This document shows positions 18,456 to 27,079 of a stretch of 64,000 nt of DNA, one piece after another. Source of the stretch: Mesorhizobium sp. ORS 3324 (GTDB lineage Bacteria; Pseudomonadota; Alphaproteobacteria; Rhizobiales; Rhizobiaceae). The notes beneath the pieces are model-generated. The model did no database searches. It saw nothing but the letters and a program-made list of their open reading frames with translations, and had not been told where the DNA came from. Positions within the stretch are counted from its first letter, which is position 1; each line of letters starts with the position of its first letter. The stretch lies in the NCBI GenBank assembly GCA_000824825.2, contig LM655187.1, positions 207,017-271,016 on the forward strand, in the 5' to 3' direction. Both the position numbers and the translations under genes were made by a program.

Positions 18456-18761
18456 TTGCAGCCCCTAGGATCGATCTCCTAACCCTCCCAACGCGCGATT
18501 CTGCGCTCAGTTGCTTAACTGTCTATTGATTTTTGCTGATGGCAACCGGCTTTTCCTTCGTCAAAACAGTTGGTTAGCAGCGACTAGGGGCGAGTGCTGA
18601 CAGCGTTTTGCGATGCCCCTGCGTCATCCCGCCACGCGAATCCAACGTCTAATGTTGCCGTCGGCGCGGAACTGTTAATAATGCCGCGAATTTCGCGGTT
18701 GCATCGCCGCGAGACCGTTGGCGGTCAAGCCTACGGAACGGTTTTGGGAGGAAAGCAAAGC
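18456..18761. other. 306-base intergenic region between usg and acs
   Basis: Divergent promoter region. It contains an AT-richer patch at about 18515-18560. An open frame runs upstream from the acs start to 18594, but codons before 18762 lack family similarity. GGGAGGAAAG at 18747 fixes the acs start. No operator dyad or RNA structure stood out. Confidence 0.5.
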
Positions 18762-20720
18762 ATGTCCGACGTCCATGTCCACCGCGTCCAGCCAGCGTGG
18801 AAGAAGAACGCGCTGATCGACAACGACACCTATCTCAAATGGTACGCCGACAGCGTGAAGAACCCGGACAAGTTCTGGGGCAAGCACGGCAAGCGCATCG
18901 ACTGGTTCAAGCCCTTCACCAAGGTCAAGAACACTTCCTTCGACGGCAAGGTCTCGATCAAGTGGTTCGAGGACGGCCAGACCAACGTTTCCTACAACTG
19001 CATCGACCGCCATCTGAAGAAGCGCGGCAACCAGACCGCCATCATCTGGGAGGGCGACAATCCTTACGACGACAGGAAGATCACCTACAACGAGCTCTAT
19101 GCGCATGTCTGCCGCTTCGCCAATGTGCTGAAGAAGCATGGCGTCAAGAAGGGCGACCGCGTCACCATCTACATGCCGATGATCCCGGAAACGGCCTATG
19201 CGATGCTTGCCTGCACGCGTATCGGGGCCATCCATTCGGTCGTCTTCGGCGGCTTCTCGCCCGACGCTCTCGCCGGCCGCATCGACGACTGCAAGTCGAC
19301 CATCGTCATCACCGCCGACGAGGGCCTGCGCGGCGGCAAGCCGATCCCGCTCAAGGACAACACCGACAAAGCGATCGACATCGCCGCCAAGTCCGGCACC
19401 AAGGTCGAGAGGGTGGTCGTCGTGCGCCGCACCGGCGGCAAGACCGGTTGGGTGCCGGGGCGCGACGTCTGGTACCACGACGAGGCGGCGACCGTTAAGG
19501 CCGAGTGCAAGCCGGAGAAGATGAAGGCGGAGGACCCGCTGTTCATCCTCTACACCTCGGGCTCGACCGGCAAGCCGAAGGGGGTGCTGCACACCACCGC
19601 CGGCTATCTCGTCTATGTCTCGATGACGCACCAGTATGTGTTCGACTACCATGACGGAGACATCTACTGGTGCACGGCCGATGTCGGCTGGGTCACGGGC
19701 CACAGCTACATCGTCTACGGCCCGCTCGCCAATGGCGCCACGACGCTGATGTTCGAGGGCGTGCCGAACTATCCGTCGCAGTCGCGCTTCTGGGATGTCA
19801 TCGACAAGCATCAGGTCAACATCTTCTACACCGCGCCGACGGCGCTGCGCGCGCTGATGGGCGCCGGCGATGGCTATGTGAAGAAGACCTCGCGCAAGTC
19901 GCTGCGCGTGCTGGGCACCGTCGGCGAGCCGATCAATCCGGAAGCCTGGGAGTGGTATTTCAACGTCGTCGGCAATGCCAAGGTGCCGATCGTCGATACA
20001 TGGTGGCAGACCGAGACCGGCGGCATCCTGATCACGCCGCTGCCCGGCGCCACAGACCTCAAGGCGGGTTCCGCGACACGGCCCTTCTTCGGCGTCAGGC
20101 CGCAGTTGGTCGACGGCGAGGGCAAGGTGCTGGAAGGGGCGGCCGACGGCAATCTCTGCATCATCGATGCATGGCCCGGCATGATGCGCACCGTCTATGG
20201 CGATCACGACCGCTTCGTGCAGACCTACTTCTCGACCTACAAGGGCAAATACTTCACCGGCGACGGCTGCCGCCGCGACGCCGACGGCTACTACTGGATC
20301 ACCGGCCGCGTCGATGACGTGATCAACGTCTCGGGCCATCGCATGGGCACGGCGGAAGTCGAGTCCGCGCTGGTCAGCCACGACAAGGTGTCGGAGGCCG
20401 CCGTCGTCGGCTACCCGCACGACATCAAGGGACAGGGCATCTATTGCTACGTCACGCTGATGGCCGGCGAGGCATCGAGCGAGGATCTGCGCAAGGAGCT
20501 CGTCGCCCATGTCCGCAAGGAGATCGGCGCCATTGCCACGCCCGACAAGATCCAGTTCGCGCCCGGCCTGCCGAAGACCCGTTCGGGCAAGATCATGCGC
20601 CGCATCCTGCGCAAGATCGCAGAGGACGACTACGGTGCGCTCGGCGACACCTCGACGCTCGCCGATCCGGCCGTGGTCAACGACCTCGTCGCCAACCGGC
20701 AGAACAAAAGGGCCGTATGA
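18762..20720 (+). CDS. acs: acetyl-CoA synthetase
   Basis: This enzyme activates acetate to acetyl-CoA through acetyl-AMP. The 652-residue product matches the family. It starts [20 protein letters not shown], then shows the ATP-binding loop [16 protein letters not shown] near residue 263, the adenylation core [13 protein letters not shown], and the C-terminal domain ending with [15 protein letters not shown]. The lysine in that motif, about residue 610, is the one acetylated by Pat-type enzymes and restored by sirtuins. The start is set by GGGAGGAAAG just upstream. The stop overlaps the ATG of the MOSC gene (ATGA), so those two are co-translated. Confidence 0.98.
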   Translation: MSDVHVHRVQPAWKKNALIDNDTYLKWYADSVKNPDKFWGKHGKRIDWFKPFTKVKNTSFDGKVSIKWFEDGQTNVSYNCIDRHLKKRGNQTAIIWEGDNPYDDRKITYNELYAHVCRFANVLKKHGVKKGDRVTIYMPMIPETAYAMLACTRIGAIHSVVFGGFSPDALAGRIDDCKSTIVITADEGLRGGKPIPLKDNTDKAIDIAAKSGTKVERVVVVRRTGGKTGWVPGRDVWYHDEAATVKAECKPEKMKAEDPLFILYTSGSTGKPKGVLHTTAGYLVYVSMTHQYVFDYHDGDIYWCTADVGWVTGHSYIVYGPLANGATTLMFEGVPNYPSQSRFWDVIDKHQVNIFYTAPTALRALMGAGDGYVKKTSRKSLRVLGTVGEPINPEAWEWYFNVVGNAKVPIVDTWWQTETGGILITPLPGATDLKAGSATRPFFGVRPQLVDGEGKVLEGAADGNLCIIDAWPGMMRTVYGDHDRFVQTYFSTYKGKYFTGDGCRRDADGYYWITGRVDDVINVSGHRMGTAEVESALVSHDKVSEAAVVGYPHDIKGQGIYCYVTLMAGEASSEDLRKELVAHVRKEIGAIATPDKIQFAPGLPKTRSGKIMRRILRKIAEDDYGALGDTSTLADPAVVNDLVANRQNKRAV

Positions 20721-21463
20721 CCGTTAAGGCGGCATTCGGCACGGTCAGCCAGCTCTGGCGCTATCCGGCGAGCTCGCTCGCTGGCGAGCGCCTCGACGCG
20801 ATCTCCGTCGGCACATCGACGGTCGACGGCGACCGGCTGTTCGGACTGGTCGATGCTTCCGATAACGAAATCGCCCGGCCGGACCGGGAGCCGAAATGGC
20901 ACAAGGTGCCGCTGATCCGCTCGCGGCTCAGCGAAGACGGCCGGCTCGAAGTGGCCGTGCCCGGCGGCGGCTGGCTGCCGGCGCCCGGTCCGGAAAGCGA
21001 CCGCGCCGTGTCCGAGTTCCTTGGCTTCGAGGCCTCGATCCGGCCTTACTTCCGCGAGCATGCTGCGGGCTATGCCGGCCCGCTGACTGAGGAGCGCTAC
21101 AGCAGGACGCCGATCCACCTGCTCACCACCGCCTCGCTGGCGCGGCTGAAGGCGCTGCATCCGGAGGGCGTGCCGGATCCGCGCCGCTTCCGCCCCAACA
21201 TCGTCGTCGACATGGAGCCGGTCGAAGACTCCTTCCCGGAGACGGAATGGATCGGCCGCAAGCTCGCGGTCGGCGACCTGCTGCTCACGATCTCCGAGCC
21301 TTGCCGCCGCTGCGGCTTCACCATCATTGCCCAGGACGGCTTCGACTCCGATCCCGGCATCCTGCGCAACCTGGTCCGCCACAATGCCCACAACCTCGGC
21401 GTCTACTGCACCGTCGACCGGCCGGCGCGCATCGAGGTCGGCGCAAAGGTGAGGTTCGTCTGA
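20717..21463 (+). CDS. MOSC domain-containing protein (YcbX-like)
   Basis: A 248-residue protein with an N-terminal beta-barrel ([20 protein letters not shown], about residues 8-70) and a C-terminal MOSC domain as in molybdenum-cofactor sulfurases. The conserved segment [18 protein letters not shown] carries the cysteine region that binds the cofactor or sulfur. The end reads [20 protein letters not shown]. coli YcbX, with the same layout, detoxifies N-hydroxylated bases using Moco. The ATG overlaps the acs stop by four bases, so it is expressed with acetyl-CoA synthetase; no functional link between them is known to me. It is convergent with the methyltransferase gene, four bases apart. Confidence 0.9.
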   Translation: MTVKAAFGTVSQLWRYPASSLAGERLDAISVGTSTVDGDRLFGLVDASDNEIARPDREPKWHKVPLIRSRLSEDGRLEVAVPGGGWLPAPGPESDRAVSEFLGFEASIRPYFREHAAGYAGPLTEERYSRTPIHLLTTASLARLKALHPEGVPDPRRFRPNIVVDMEPVEDSFPETEWIGRKLAVGDLLLTISEPCRRCGFTIIAQDGFDSDPGILRNLVRHNAHNLGVYCTVDRPARIEVGAKVRFV

Positions 21464-21467
21464 CCTC

Positions 21468-22748
21468 TCAAACCTCGTCCTGCGGGTAAAGATCCGCACG
21501 TGTCGGCGGCAGGCCGCTTGACCCCCGCGCGCGCTTTGTGGCGACCGTCTGGAATATCTGCGCCGAGGCGCGCTCGAAGGCGATCGAGCAGCCGGTGAGG
21601 TAGAGCAGCCAGAGCCGCGCCTTCGCCTCGCCGACCTCGGCGATCGCCTCCTCGAAGCGCGCGTGCAAACGCTCCGCCCACAGCCGGCAGGTGCGCTGGT
21701 AATGCTCGCGAAGGTTCTCGACATCATGGACGAGGAAGCCATGCGCCTCGAGATTGCCGAGCGTCATGCCGATCGTGTCGAGCTCGCCGCCGGGGAAGAT
21801 GTATTTGATCAGCGCCTTGTATTCCGGCCCCTTGCGCAGCGTCTTGCGGATGTCGCCCTTGCTGCGCCTGGTGATGGCGTGGTGCAGATAGATGCCGCCC
21901 GGCTTGAGCAGGCGATTGACGGCCGAGAAGTAGGCGTCGTGATTGGCGAGGCCCAGATGCTCGAACATGCCGATCGACGATATCTTGTCGAAACTGCCGG
22001 AGAGCTCGGCATAGGATTTTATCTCGATGGTGATCCGGTCCTCGAGACCCTCGGCCCGAATGCGCTCGCGGGCAAGCTCCGTCTGGGCTTGCGACAGCGA
22101 GACGCCGTGGCCGACGACGCCGTAATGCTTCGCCGCATGGATGAGCATCGCGCCCCAGCCGCAGCCGATATCGAGCAGTCTTTCGCCGGGCTTCAGCCTG
22201 AGCTTGCGGCAGATATGGTCGAGCTTGTCGAATTGCGCCTGGTCGATGCCGTTGGCGAAATCCTTGAAGTAGCCGCAGCTGTAGACCATGCGCTCGTCGA
22301 GGAAGAGCCGGTAGAAGGCATTCGAGATGTCGTAGTGGTGTTGGATCGCTTCCTTGTTCGAGCCGCTGACATAGGGGTTGCGGCCGGAGAGATCGGTCCG
22401 CGCCGTCATCTGCTTGCGCGAAAAAAGCACCATCGGCAGGTCGCGCAGGATCGCCAGCTTGGGCAACGACCTGAGCTTCGTCTTGAGCTTGCCCTGTGAG
22501 GGCACGGCGTAGAAATCGAACAGCGTACCCTCTTCGATGTCGACGGTCTTGGAGATCCACATCTCGACCAGCGTCGAGAAGGCCGGGCGGCGAACCAATT
22601 GCCAGACGATGTCCTGGTCGTTGATGGCGAGCACCGGACCGTGGGCCGGACCGATCCGCTCGCCGGTCCATAGCCTGACCGCAAAGCCGGGCTTCAGCGT
22701 CCCGACCACCGTTCGCACGATCCGCGCAGCCCTGTCGGCGGCATTCAT
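21468..22748 (-). CDS. cyclopropane-fatty-acyl-phospholipid synthase family methyltransferase
   Basis: A 426-residue SAM-dependent enzyme of the CFA synthase family, which adds a methylene bridge to unsaturated acyl chains of membrane lipids. The N-terminal lipid-binding domain covers about residues 1-125 (it includes FDFYAVPSQGKLK). The catalytic domain has the SAM loop LLDIGCGWGAMLIHAAKHYG, the SIGMFEHLG segment, and FPGGELDTIGMT. The start at 22748 follows GGGAGGTGG. The C-terminal segment is shortish and lacks the usual long FxRMWxxYL ending (here RLWLLYLTGCSIAFER), as in the rhizobial paralogues, so it may act on another lipid. It points away from the mini-gene at 22977. Confidence 0.92.
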   Translation of the reverse strand: MNAADRAARIVRTVVGTLKPGFAVRLWTGERIGPAHGPVLAINDQDIVWQLVRRPAFSTLVEMWISKTVDIEEGTLFDFYAVPSQGKLKTKLRSLPKLAILRDLPMVLFSRKQMTARTDLSGRNPYVSGSNKEAIQHHYDISNAFYRLFLDERMVYSCGYFKDFANGIDQAQFDKLDHICRKLRLKPGERLLDIGCGWGAMLIHAAKHYGVVGHGVSLSQAQTELARERIRAEGLEDRITIEIKSYAELSGSFDKISSIGMFEHLGLANHDAYFSAVNRLLKPGGIYLHHAITRRSKGDIRKTLRKGPEYKALIKYIFPGGELDTIGMTLGNLEAHGFLVHDVENLREHYQRTCRLWAERLHARFEEAIAEVGEAKARLWLLYLTGCSIAFERASAQIFQTVATKRARGSSGLPPTRADLYPQDEV

Positions 22749-22960
22749 TCCCACCTCCCGATGCGTCGAAGACGCCCGCTTGCCCCGCTTGCTTGAGACA
22801 CTGTCGTCCAATTGGGCCCGGAACCGCAATCCCGATCTACCGCAATCCCGATCTGTTGCGCAAATGCACTACTGCGACGATTTCCCGCTTGGCCGTACCG
22901 CTGCGACACCTTGTCATTTGCCGCGACGCACCCCATTCTCTGGGCCGTGTTCAACCAATC

Positions 22961-22975
22961 GAAAGGAGGTGATCC
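22961..22975 (+). promoter_or_regulatory. extended 15-nt Shine-Dalgarno sequence
   Basis: GAAAGGAGGTGATCC is an unbroken complement of the 3' end of 16S rRNA (…GGATCACCTCCTTTC). One base separates it from the ATG at 22977, with the GGAGG core seven bases before the start. Ordinary sites in this window match over five to eight bases. Such length is expected to trap the 30S subunit rather than speed up initiation. Confidence 0.9.
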
Positions 22976-22976
22976 G

Positions 22977-23048
22977 ATGTCGAGTGATTTCGTTTTCCAT
23001 AACGTGAGCTCAGCGGATTGCACTTCCGGGAAGCAGTCTTCCCGTTAA
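22977..23048 (+). CDS. 23-residue leader-type peptide with extended Shine-Dalgarno (rreB-like small mRNA)
   Basis: A 23-codon frame, MSSDFVFHNVSSADCTSGKQ followed by SSR and a TAA stop, placed one base after a 15-nt anti-anti-Shine-Dalgarno match. The peptide is polar, has no hydrophobic segment or domain pattern, and probably is unstructured. A perfect 7-bp hairpin, CGGGAAG-CAGT-CTTCCCG (23027-23044), lies in the last codons. Three more hairpins and a terminator follow, giving a transcript of roughly 190 nt. This layout resembles the rreB small mRNA reported in Bradyrhizobium, which encodes a 14-residue peptide and is held on 30S subunits by a 17-nt Shine-Dalgarno. The match is by architecture, not by peptide sequence. 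Confidence 0.65.
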   Translation: MSSDFVFHNVSSADCTSGKQSSR

Positions 23049-23049
23049 G

Positions 23050-23105
23050 GCGCGAGACGCGCGGCAGGTAACCCGAAGGGGTTGCCGCCATGAGCCGCGT
23101 CATGG
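23050..23105 (+). ncRNA. structured 3' region of the mini-mRNA (three hairpins)
   Basis: Directly after the mini-gene stop are GCGCG-AGA-CGCGC (23050-23062), then GGC-a-GGTAACCC, loop GAAG, GGGTTGCC-GCC (23063-23089), and an alternative or partly overlapping CCATGA-N6-TCATGG (23088-23105). Stems are perfect apart from one bulged A and one G-T pair. The dense packing suggests selection at the RNA level rather than coding. Confidence 0.6.
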
Positions 23106-23117
23106 ACGGAAACACGG

Positions 23118-23162
23118 AAGGCCGCCTGCTTCGTCAAGAAGCGGCGGCCTTTTCCTTTCTTG
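23118..23162 (+). terminator. rho-independent terminator of the mini-mRNA
   Basis: AAGGCCGCC-t-GCTTC, loop GTCAA, GAAGCGGCGGCCTT, one bulged T, then TTTCCTTTCTT. It ends the short unit starting before 22961 and separates it from the HAD gene, whose start is 153 bases further on. No gene is seen between 23163 and 23315. Confidence 0.85.
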
Positions 23163-23315
23163 CGTCGTGCCCCGCGCTGACCGGTCAATTGGACCGTTGG
23201 CGGCGATGTTCCCGAGAGGGACAGAAATGCCGACGCTTACCCTTCCCACGCGCGGCCGGCGCCGCTACGGTGCAACCGCGCTTGGCGCCTCCCCGAAACG
23301 ATCCCAAGGTAACAG

Positions 23316-23981
23316 ATGTTCGCAGGCAGAAAGTTCGCCGCCTTCCTTTTCGACATGGACGGCACGGTGCTCAACTCGATTGCGGCGGCCGAACGTGTGT
23401 GGACAAAGTGGGCAAATCGCCACGGCCTCGACGTCGCCAGCTTCCTGCCGACGATCCACGGCAGGCGCGCGAGAGAGACGATCGCCGCGCTCAAGCTTCC
23501 CGGCGTCGATCCGATCGCGGAGGCCGATGCCCTGCTCAGGGCCGAGGCGGACGATCTGGAAGGCATCTTGCCGATCCCCGGCGCCGTCGCCTTTCTCGAA
23601 TCGCTGCCGCCCGGGCGTTGGGCGATCGTCACCTCGGCGCCGCGCGAGCTGGCGCTGCTGCGCTTGCAGGCGGCAGGCATTCCGGTTCCGGCCATGATGG
23701 TCTCGGCGGAAGACGTGACCCGTGGCAAGCCGGCGCCCGACTGCTTCCTTTTGGCGGCAAACCGCCTCGGCGTCGAGGCGCGCGATTGCCTGGTCTTCGA
23801 GGATGCCCCGGCCGGTATCGCGGCGGGCGAAGCCGCCGGCGCCTCGGTGATGGTGATCAGCGCCACGCATGCCCATCCGATGCAGACATCGCACGCCAGC
23901 ATCGCCTCCTATGACGTGCTCGGCATCGCCACGGACGACAATGGCTGGATCGTCATCGAGCCGCAGCGCAACGCGGCCTAG
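23316..23981 (+). CDS. HAD-IA family sugar-phosphatase-like hydrolase
   Basis: A 221-residue haloacid-dehalogenase-type phosphatase. Motif I is FLFDMDGTVLNS with the nucleophile and acid Asp at residues 13 and 15. Motif II is IVTSAPREL, motif III is the lysine in TRGKPAPDCFLLAA, and motif IV is CLVFEDAPAGIAAGEAAG. The alpha-helical C1 cap lies between residues 20 and 90. The layout matches GPH/GS1-like or YfbT-type sugar-phosphate phosphatases, which hydrolyse small phosphorylated sugars; the true substrate is not evident. No strong Shine-Dalgarno is present (CCAAGGTAACAG). It is convergent with the SDHAF4-like gene, six bases apart. Confidence 0.9.
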   Translation: MFAGRKFAAFLFDMDGTVLNSIAAAERVWTKWANRHGLDVASFLPTIHGRRARETIAALKLPGVDPIAEADALLRAEADDLEGILPIPGAVAFLESLPPGRWAIVTSAPRELALLRLQAAGIPVPAMMVSAEDVTRGKPAPDCFLLAANRLGVEARDCLVFEDAPAGIAAGEAAGASVMVISATHAHPMQTSHASIASYDVLGIATDDNGWIVIEPQRNAA

Positions 23982-23987
23982 TTCTCG

Positions 23988-24209
23988 TCAGAAATCGCTC
24001 GCCAGCCCCTTCACCTCCCAGTCGCCGTAGCGGCCGGGTTCCTTGCCGCCGCGGCCGCCGATTTCCTTCGGCAGGCGGGCTTCGGCCTCGCGGTATGCCT
24101 GTCGCCTTGCCGCGGCCTCCGCCAGCGCCCGCTCGGCAGCCGGCGTCAGCGTCTTTTGCGGCTTGTCGGCTTCGGGAGCGCTTTCGGTTTTGCTGCGTTG
24201 TTCGATCAT
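23988..24209 (-). CDS. DUF1674 protein, homologue of succinate dehydrogenase assembly factor 4
   Basis: A 73-residue protein ending GGRGGKEPGRYGDWEVKG and then LASDF, which is the signature of DUF1674 and of the mitochondrial factor SDHAF4/Sdh8. In mitochondria that protein binds the flavinylated SdhA subunit, limits stray oxidation and helps it join the complex; the bacterial members are presumed ancestral. The N-terminal half is a charged helix rich in Ala, Arg and Glu. No signal peptide is present, so it acts in the cytoplasm. MIEQRSK is the natural start. It is divergent from htpX, and no sdh genes lie in the window. Confidence 0.87.
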   Translation of the reverse strand: MIEQRSKTESAPEADKPQKTLTPAAERALAEAAARRQAYREAEARLPKEIGGRGGKEPGRYGDWEVKGLASDF

Positions 24210-24260
24210 TCGATATGCCTTGCAGGTTGAAGCAGGGGGCCGAATAAAACAGGGCGTCGA

Positions 24261-24286
24261 TTGAAACAGGGGCCGGGCTTTCCCAT
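24261..24286 (+). promoter_or_regulatory. candidate heat-shock (RpoH-type) promoter of htpX
   Basis: TTGAAA (24261-24266), a 15-base spacer, and CCCAT (24282-24286) followed by CATATA. This fits the RpoH consensus CTTGAAA-N13-15-CCCATnT. Transcription would begin near 24295, about 45 bases before the htpX start. HtpX is a heat-shock protease in other bacteria, which agrees with the assignment; the match is by eye. Confidence 0.6.
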
Positions 24287-24339
24287 CATATAGCCATGAC
24301 AACGGCAGGATCGACCCCTATTCGCCACCAACGGAAGAG

Positions 24340-25374
24340 ATGATGAACACGCTTCGCACCGCCATGCTTCTTGCCGCGATGACCGCGCTGTTCATGGGCG
24401 TCGGCTTTCTGATCGGCGGCACGGGCGGCATGATGATCGCGCTTTTGATCGCCGCCGGCATGAACCTGTTCAGCTACTGGAATGCCGACAAGATGGTGCT
24501 GTCGATGAACGGCGCCTTCGAGGTCGACGAAAAGAGCGATCCCAGATACTACCGCATCGTGCAGGGCCTCGCCCGGAACGCCGGCCTGCCCATGCCGAGA
24601 GTGTACAAGATCGACACCCCGCAGCCCAATGCCTTCGCCACCGGCCGCAATCCCGAGAATGCCGCCGTGGCGGCTTCGACGGGGCTCTTGCGACAGCTTT
24701 CGGACGAAGAGGTCGCGGCGGTGATGGCGCACGAGCTCGCGCACGTCCAGCATCGAGACACCCTGACCATGACGATCGTCGCCACGCTTGCCGGCGCCAT
24801 CTCGATGCTCGGCAATTTCGCCTTCTTCTTCGGCGGCAGCCGCGACAACAACAACCCGTTCGGCTTCGTCGGCGTGCTTGTCGCCATGCTCGTGGCGCCC
24901 TTTGCCGCCATGATCGTGCAGATGGCGGTGAGCCGCACCCGCGAATACGAGGCCGACCGGCGCGGCGCCGAGATCTGCGGCCAGCCGTTGTGGCTGGCCT
25001 CAGCCCTCGACAAGATCGCGCGCGGCGCCGAGCGCATCCCCAACCCGGATGCCGAGCGCAATCCGGCGATGGCGCATCTGTTCATCATCAACCCCCTCTC
25101 CGGCGAGCGCATGGACAACCTGTTCTCGACCCATCCGAGCACCGAGAACCGCATTGCCGCGCTGCAGCAGATGGCCCGTCAGATGGGCGGCGCAGCGCAG
25201 CCTGCACGGCGCGAAGCGTGGGCGCCGGCGGAGGCCGATGAGCCGCCGGCCGGGCCATGGGGCAAGGCTGCCGAGCCCGCGCCGCCCAGCGATCCGGCGC
25301 GGCCAAAACCCAACCCCTGGGGCCGCAACCCGACCGGGCCGCGCAATGCCGGGCGCAAGGGTCCCTGGTCGTGA
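24340..25374 (+). CDS. htpX: protease HtpX homologue
   Basis: HtpX is a zinc metalloprotease of the M48 family in the inner membrane that degrades damaged membrane proteins. The 344-residue product has two N-terminal helices (about residues 9-48), the metal site HELAH at 131-135, two further hydrophobic segments (about 145-160 and 175-195), and the downstream zinc ligand in [12 protein letters not shown]. The C-terminus adds about 55 residues rich in Pro, Ala and Arg ([20 protein letters not shown]), longer than the E. coli protein and poorly ordered. The start has tandem ATG codons with GGAAGAG upstream. Its stop overlaps the rsmB start (GTGA). An RpoH-like promoter lies upstream. Confidence 0.96.
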   Translation: MMNTLRTAMLLAAMTALFMGVGFLIGGTGGMMIALLIAAGMNLFSYWNADKMVLSMNGAFEVDEKSDPRYYRIVQGLARNAGLPMPRVYKIDTPQPNAFATGRNPENAAVAASTGLLRQLSDEEVAAVMAHELAHVQHRDTLTMTIVATLAGAISMLGNFAFFFGGSRDNNNPFGFVGVLVAMLVAPFAAMIVQMAVSRTREYEADRRGAEICGQPLWLASALDKIARGAERIPNPDAERNPAMAHLFIINPLSGERMDNLFSTHPSTENRIAALQQMARQMGGAAQPARREAWAPAEADEPPAGPWGKAAEPAPPSDPARPKPNPWGRNPTGPRNAGRKGPWS

Positions 25375-26747
25375 GGCCGCCGAGGCGCGGGCATTCAGGC
25401 AAAGCTCGGAAAGAGGCCGGTGACGAGACCGTCGCCGGCCTTGCCTCGCGCAAGGGGGCAGCGCGCCTGCTTGCCGCCGTCATCGATGCCCGCACACCGC
25501 TCGACGGACTGACCGACAGCGAGCATGGCCATCCGCAATACAAGGCACTCGACGCCAGAGACCGCGCGCTGGTGCGCGCCATCCTGGTCACGGCCTTGCG
25601 CCACCGCATGACGATCACAGGCCTGCTGGCCAAGCGGCTGGAAAAGCCGCTGCCGCCCAATGCCACCGCGCTGTCGCACATCCTGCATGTGGCGGCCGCA
25701 CAGATCCTGTTCCTCGATATCCCCGACAGCGCCGCCGTCGACCTTGCCGTGACGCATGCCAAGTCCGACCCGCGCACGCTGCGCTTCTCCGGCCTCGTCA
25801 ACGGCGTGCTGCGCTCGCTGGCGCGCGCCAAGGAGGCCGAGCTGGCGCCGGCGCTTGCCGCGACCAGCGAGGCGCCGCAATGGTTCTCCGAGCGGCTGGC
25901 CGCCGCCTATGGCGCCGACAAGGCGCGCGCCATCCTCGCCGCCCATCGCCACGAGGCCCCGGTCGATTTCACCGTCAAGTCCGACCCGGCGCTATGGGCC
26001 GAGCGACTTGGTGGCGTGGTGCTGCCGATCGGCACCGTGCGTGTCGAGAAGCTGCAGGCCTCGGTCACCGACCAGCCTGGTTTCGCCGAAGGCGCCTGGT
26101 GGGTGCAGGATGCGGCCGCGAGCCTGCCTGCGCGCCTGTTCGGCGACATCAAGGGGCTGCGCGTCGCCGATCTCTGCGCCGCTCCCGGCGGCAAGACGGT
26201 GCAGCTCATCCTCGCTGGCGCCAACGTCACCGCCGTCGACACCTCGAAGAACCGGCTGGCGCGGCTCAAGCAGAATCTCGAGCGCCTCGGCCTGTCGGCG
26301 GAGCTGGTGCAGACGGATCTGCTCGACTATCGGCCGGCGGAGCTGTTCGACGCCGTGCTGCTCGACGCCCCCTGCTCCTCCACCGGCACCGTGCGCCGCC
26401 ATCCCGATGTGCCGTGGACCAAGACCATGGCCGATGTCGAGAAGCTCGCCGCGCTCCAAAGCAGGCTGCTCGCCCACGCGGTGACTCTCGTCAGATCCGG
26501 CGGACGGATCGTCTTTTCCAACTGCTCGCTCGATCCGATCGAGGGCGAGGACCTTTTTCGCGCTTTCCTTGCCGAGACGCCGGGCGTGATCGCCGATCCG
26601 ATCCAGGCAGGCGAATTCGCCGATCTCGATCCGTTCCTGACACCCGACGGCACGCTGCGCACCACGCCTGCCGACCTTGCGCTGGGCTCGCCGGGGATTT
26701 CCGGCCTGGACGGCTTCTTCGCGGCACGGATGAGACGGGTAGCGTAG
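25371..26747 (+). CDS. rsmB: 16S rRNA m5C967 methyltransferase RsmB family protein
   Basis: RsmB/Fmu methylates cytosine 967 of 16S rRNA. The protein has about 458 residues from a GTG start at 25371 that overlaps the htpX stop (GTGA). Residues to about 150 form the NusB-like RNA-binding domain ([18 protein letters not shown]). The catalytic part has the SAM motif [19 protein letters not shown], the [16 protein letters not shown] loop with the catalytic cysteine, and [17 protein letters not shown] with the second cysteine position. The order htpX-rsmB-heparinase-like-purH is a conserved rhizobial neighbourhood. The exact start is uncertain because the first 20 residues are not conserved. Confidence 0.92.
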   Translation: MRPPRRGHSGKARKEAGDETVAGLASRKGAARLLAAVIDARTPLDGLTDSEHGHPQYKALDARDRALVRAILVTALRHRMTITGLLAKRLEKPLPPNATALSHILHVAAAQILFLDIPDSAAVDLAVTHAKSDPRTLRFSGLVNGVLRSLARAKEAELAPALAATSEAPQWFSERLAAAYGADKARAILAAHRHEAPVDFTVKSDPALWAERLGGVVLPIGTVRVEKLQASVTDQPGFAEGAWWVQDAAASLPARLFGDIKGLRVADLCAAPGGKTVQLILAGANVTAVDTSKNRLARLKQNLERLGLSAELVQTDLLDYRPAELFDAVLLDAPCSSTGTVRRHPDVPWTKTMADVEKLAALQSRLLAHAVTLVRSGGRIVFSNCSLDPIEGEDLFRAFLAETPGVIADPIQAGEFADLDPFLTPDGTLRTTPADLALGSPGISGLDGFFAARMRRVA

Positions 26748-27079
26748 GATTCCTGGCATTGAAGCGTTTGTGCCGGTGCGGATGGCACGCTTCGGCGATT
26801 GGCCGAGGCTTTCGAACCTCGTCATTCTATGGCGAAGCAAGGAGCGAAGCGACGCGGCGCAGACCATAGAATGAAGCATCGTCAAGACTCCGTTGGATCC
26901 CCCCAGCGGGCGTCGATTTCATCATCGACGTACTCGGTTTGTCTCGGAAAGCCCCGACTTCTTTAGGGATCGGTACCGGCAAAGCCGCGTGAAGTGCTTC
27001 ACGCCGGCGAAATCCGCCTTCGCATAATCGTTGAATCATATAAGCTTGTGCTTGGGGCAGAGGACAATCAGGAGGGGCT
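26748..27079. other. 332-base intergenic region between rsmB and the heparinase-like gene
   Basis: It holds one dispersed repeat copy (26822-26874) and a perfect 18-base palindrome GCGTGAAG-TG-CTTCACGC (26987-27004), 75 bases before the next start. No gene, terminator T-tract or RNA gene was seen in the remainder. Confidence 0.65.
26822..26874. repeat. dispersed palindromic repeat with GGCGAAGCAAGGAGCGAAGC (copy 2)
   Basis: Arms TCATTCTATGG and CCATAGAATGA (11 perfect pairs) enclose the same 24-base core seen at 18111-18134. The arms are well matched here but absent at the other copy, so the core rather than the arms defines the family. Confidence 0.75.

Noticed and set aside
18675..20510. 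A 611-codon open frame opposite acs
   Set aside because: Same effect. Repetitive Val/Asp/Ala/Arg composition and no start signal, while acs is intact and full length.
22961..22975. The extended Shine-Dalgarno as a fragment of a 16S rRNA gene on the other strand
   Set aside because: Only 15 bases match; no further rRNA sequence lies on either side, and the site is placed correctly before an ATG and terminator-bounded unit.
23090..23914. A 274-codon frame starting in the mini-mRNA and running through the HAD gene
   Set aside because: It crosses the terminator at 23118-23162 and overlaps the HAD gene in another frame; the composition is that of a shadow frame.
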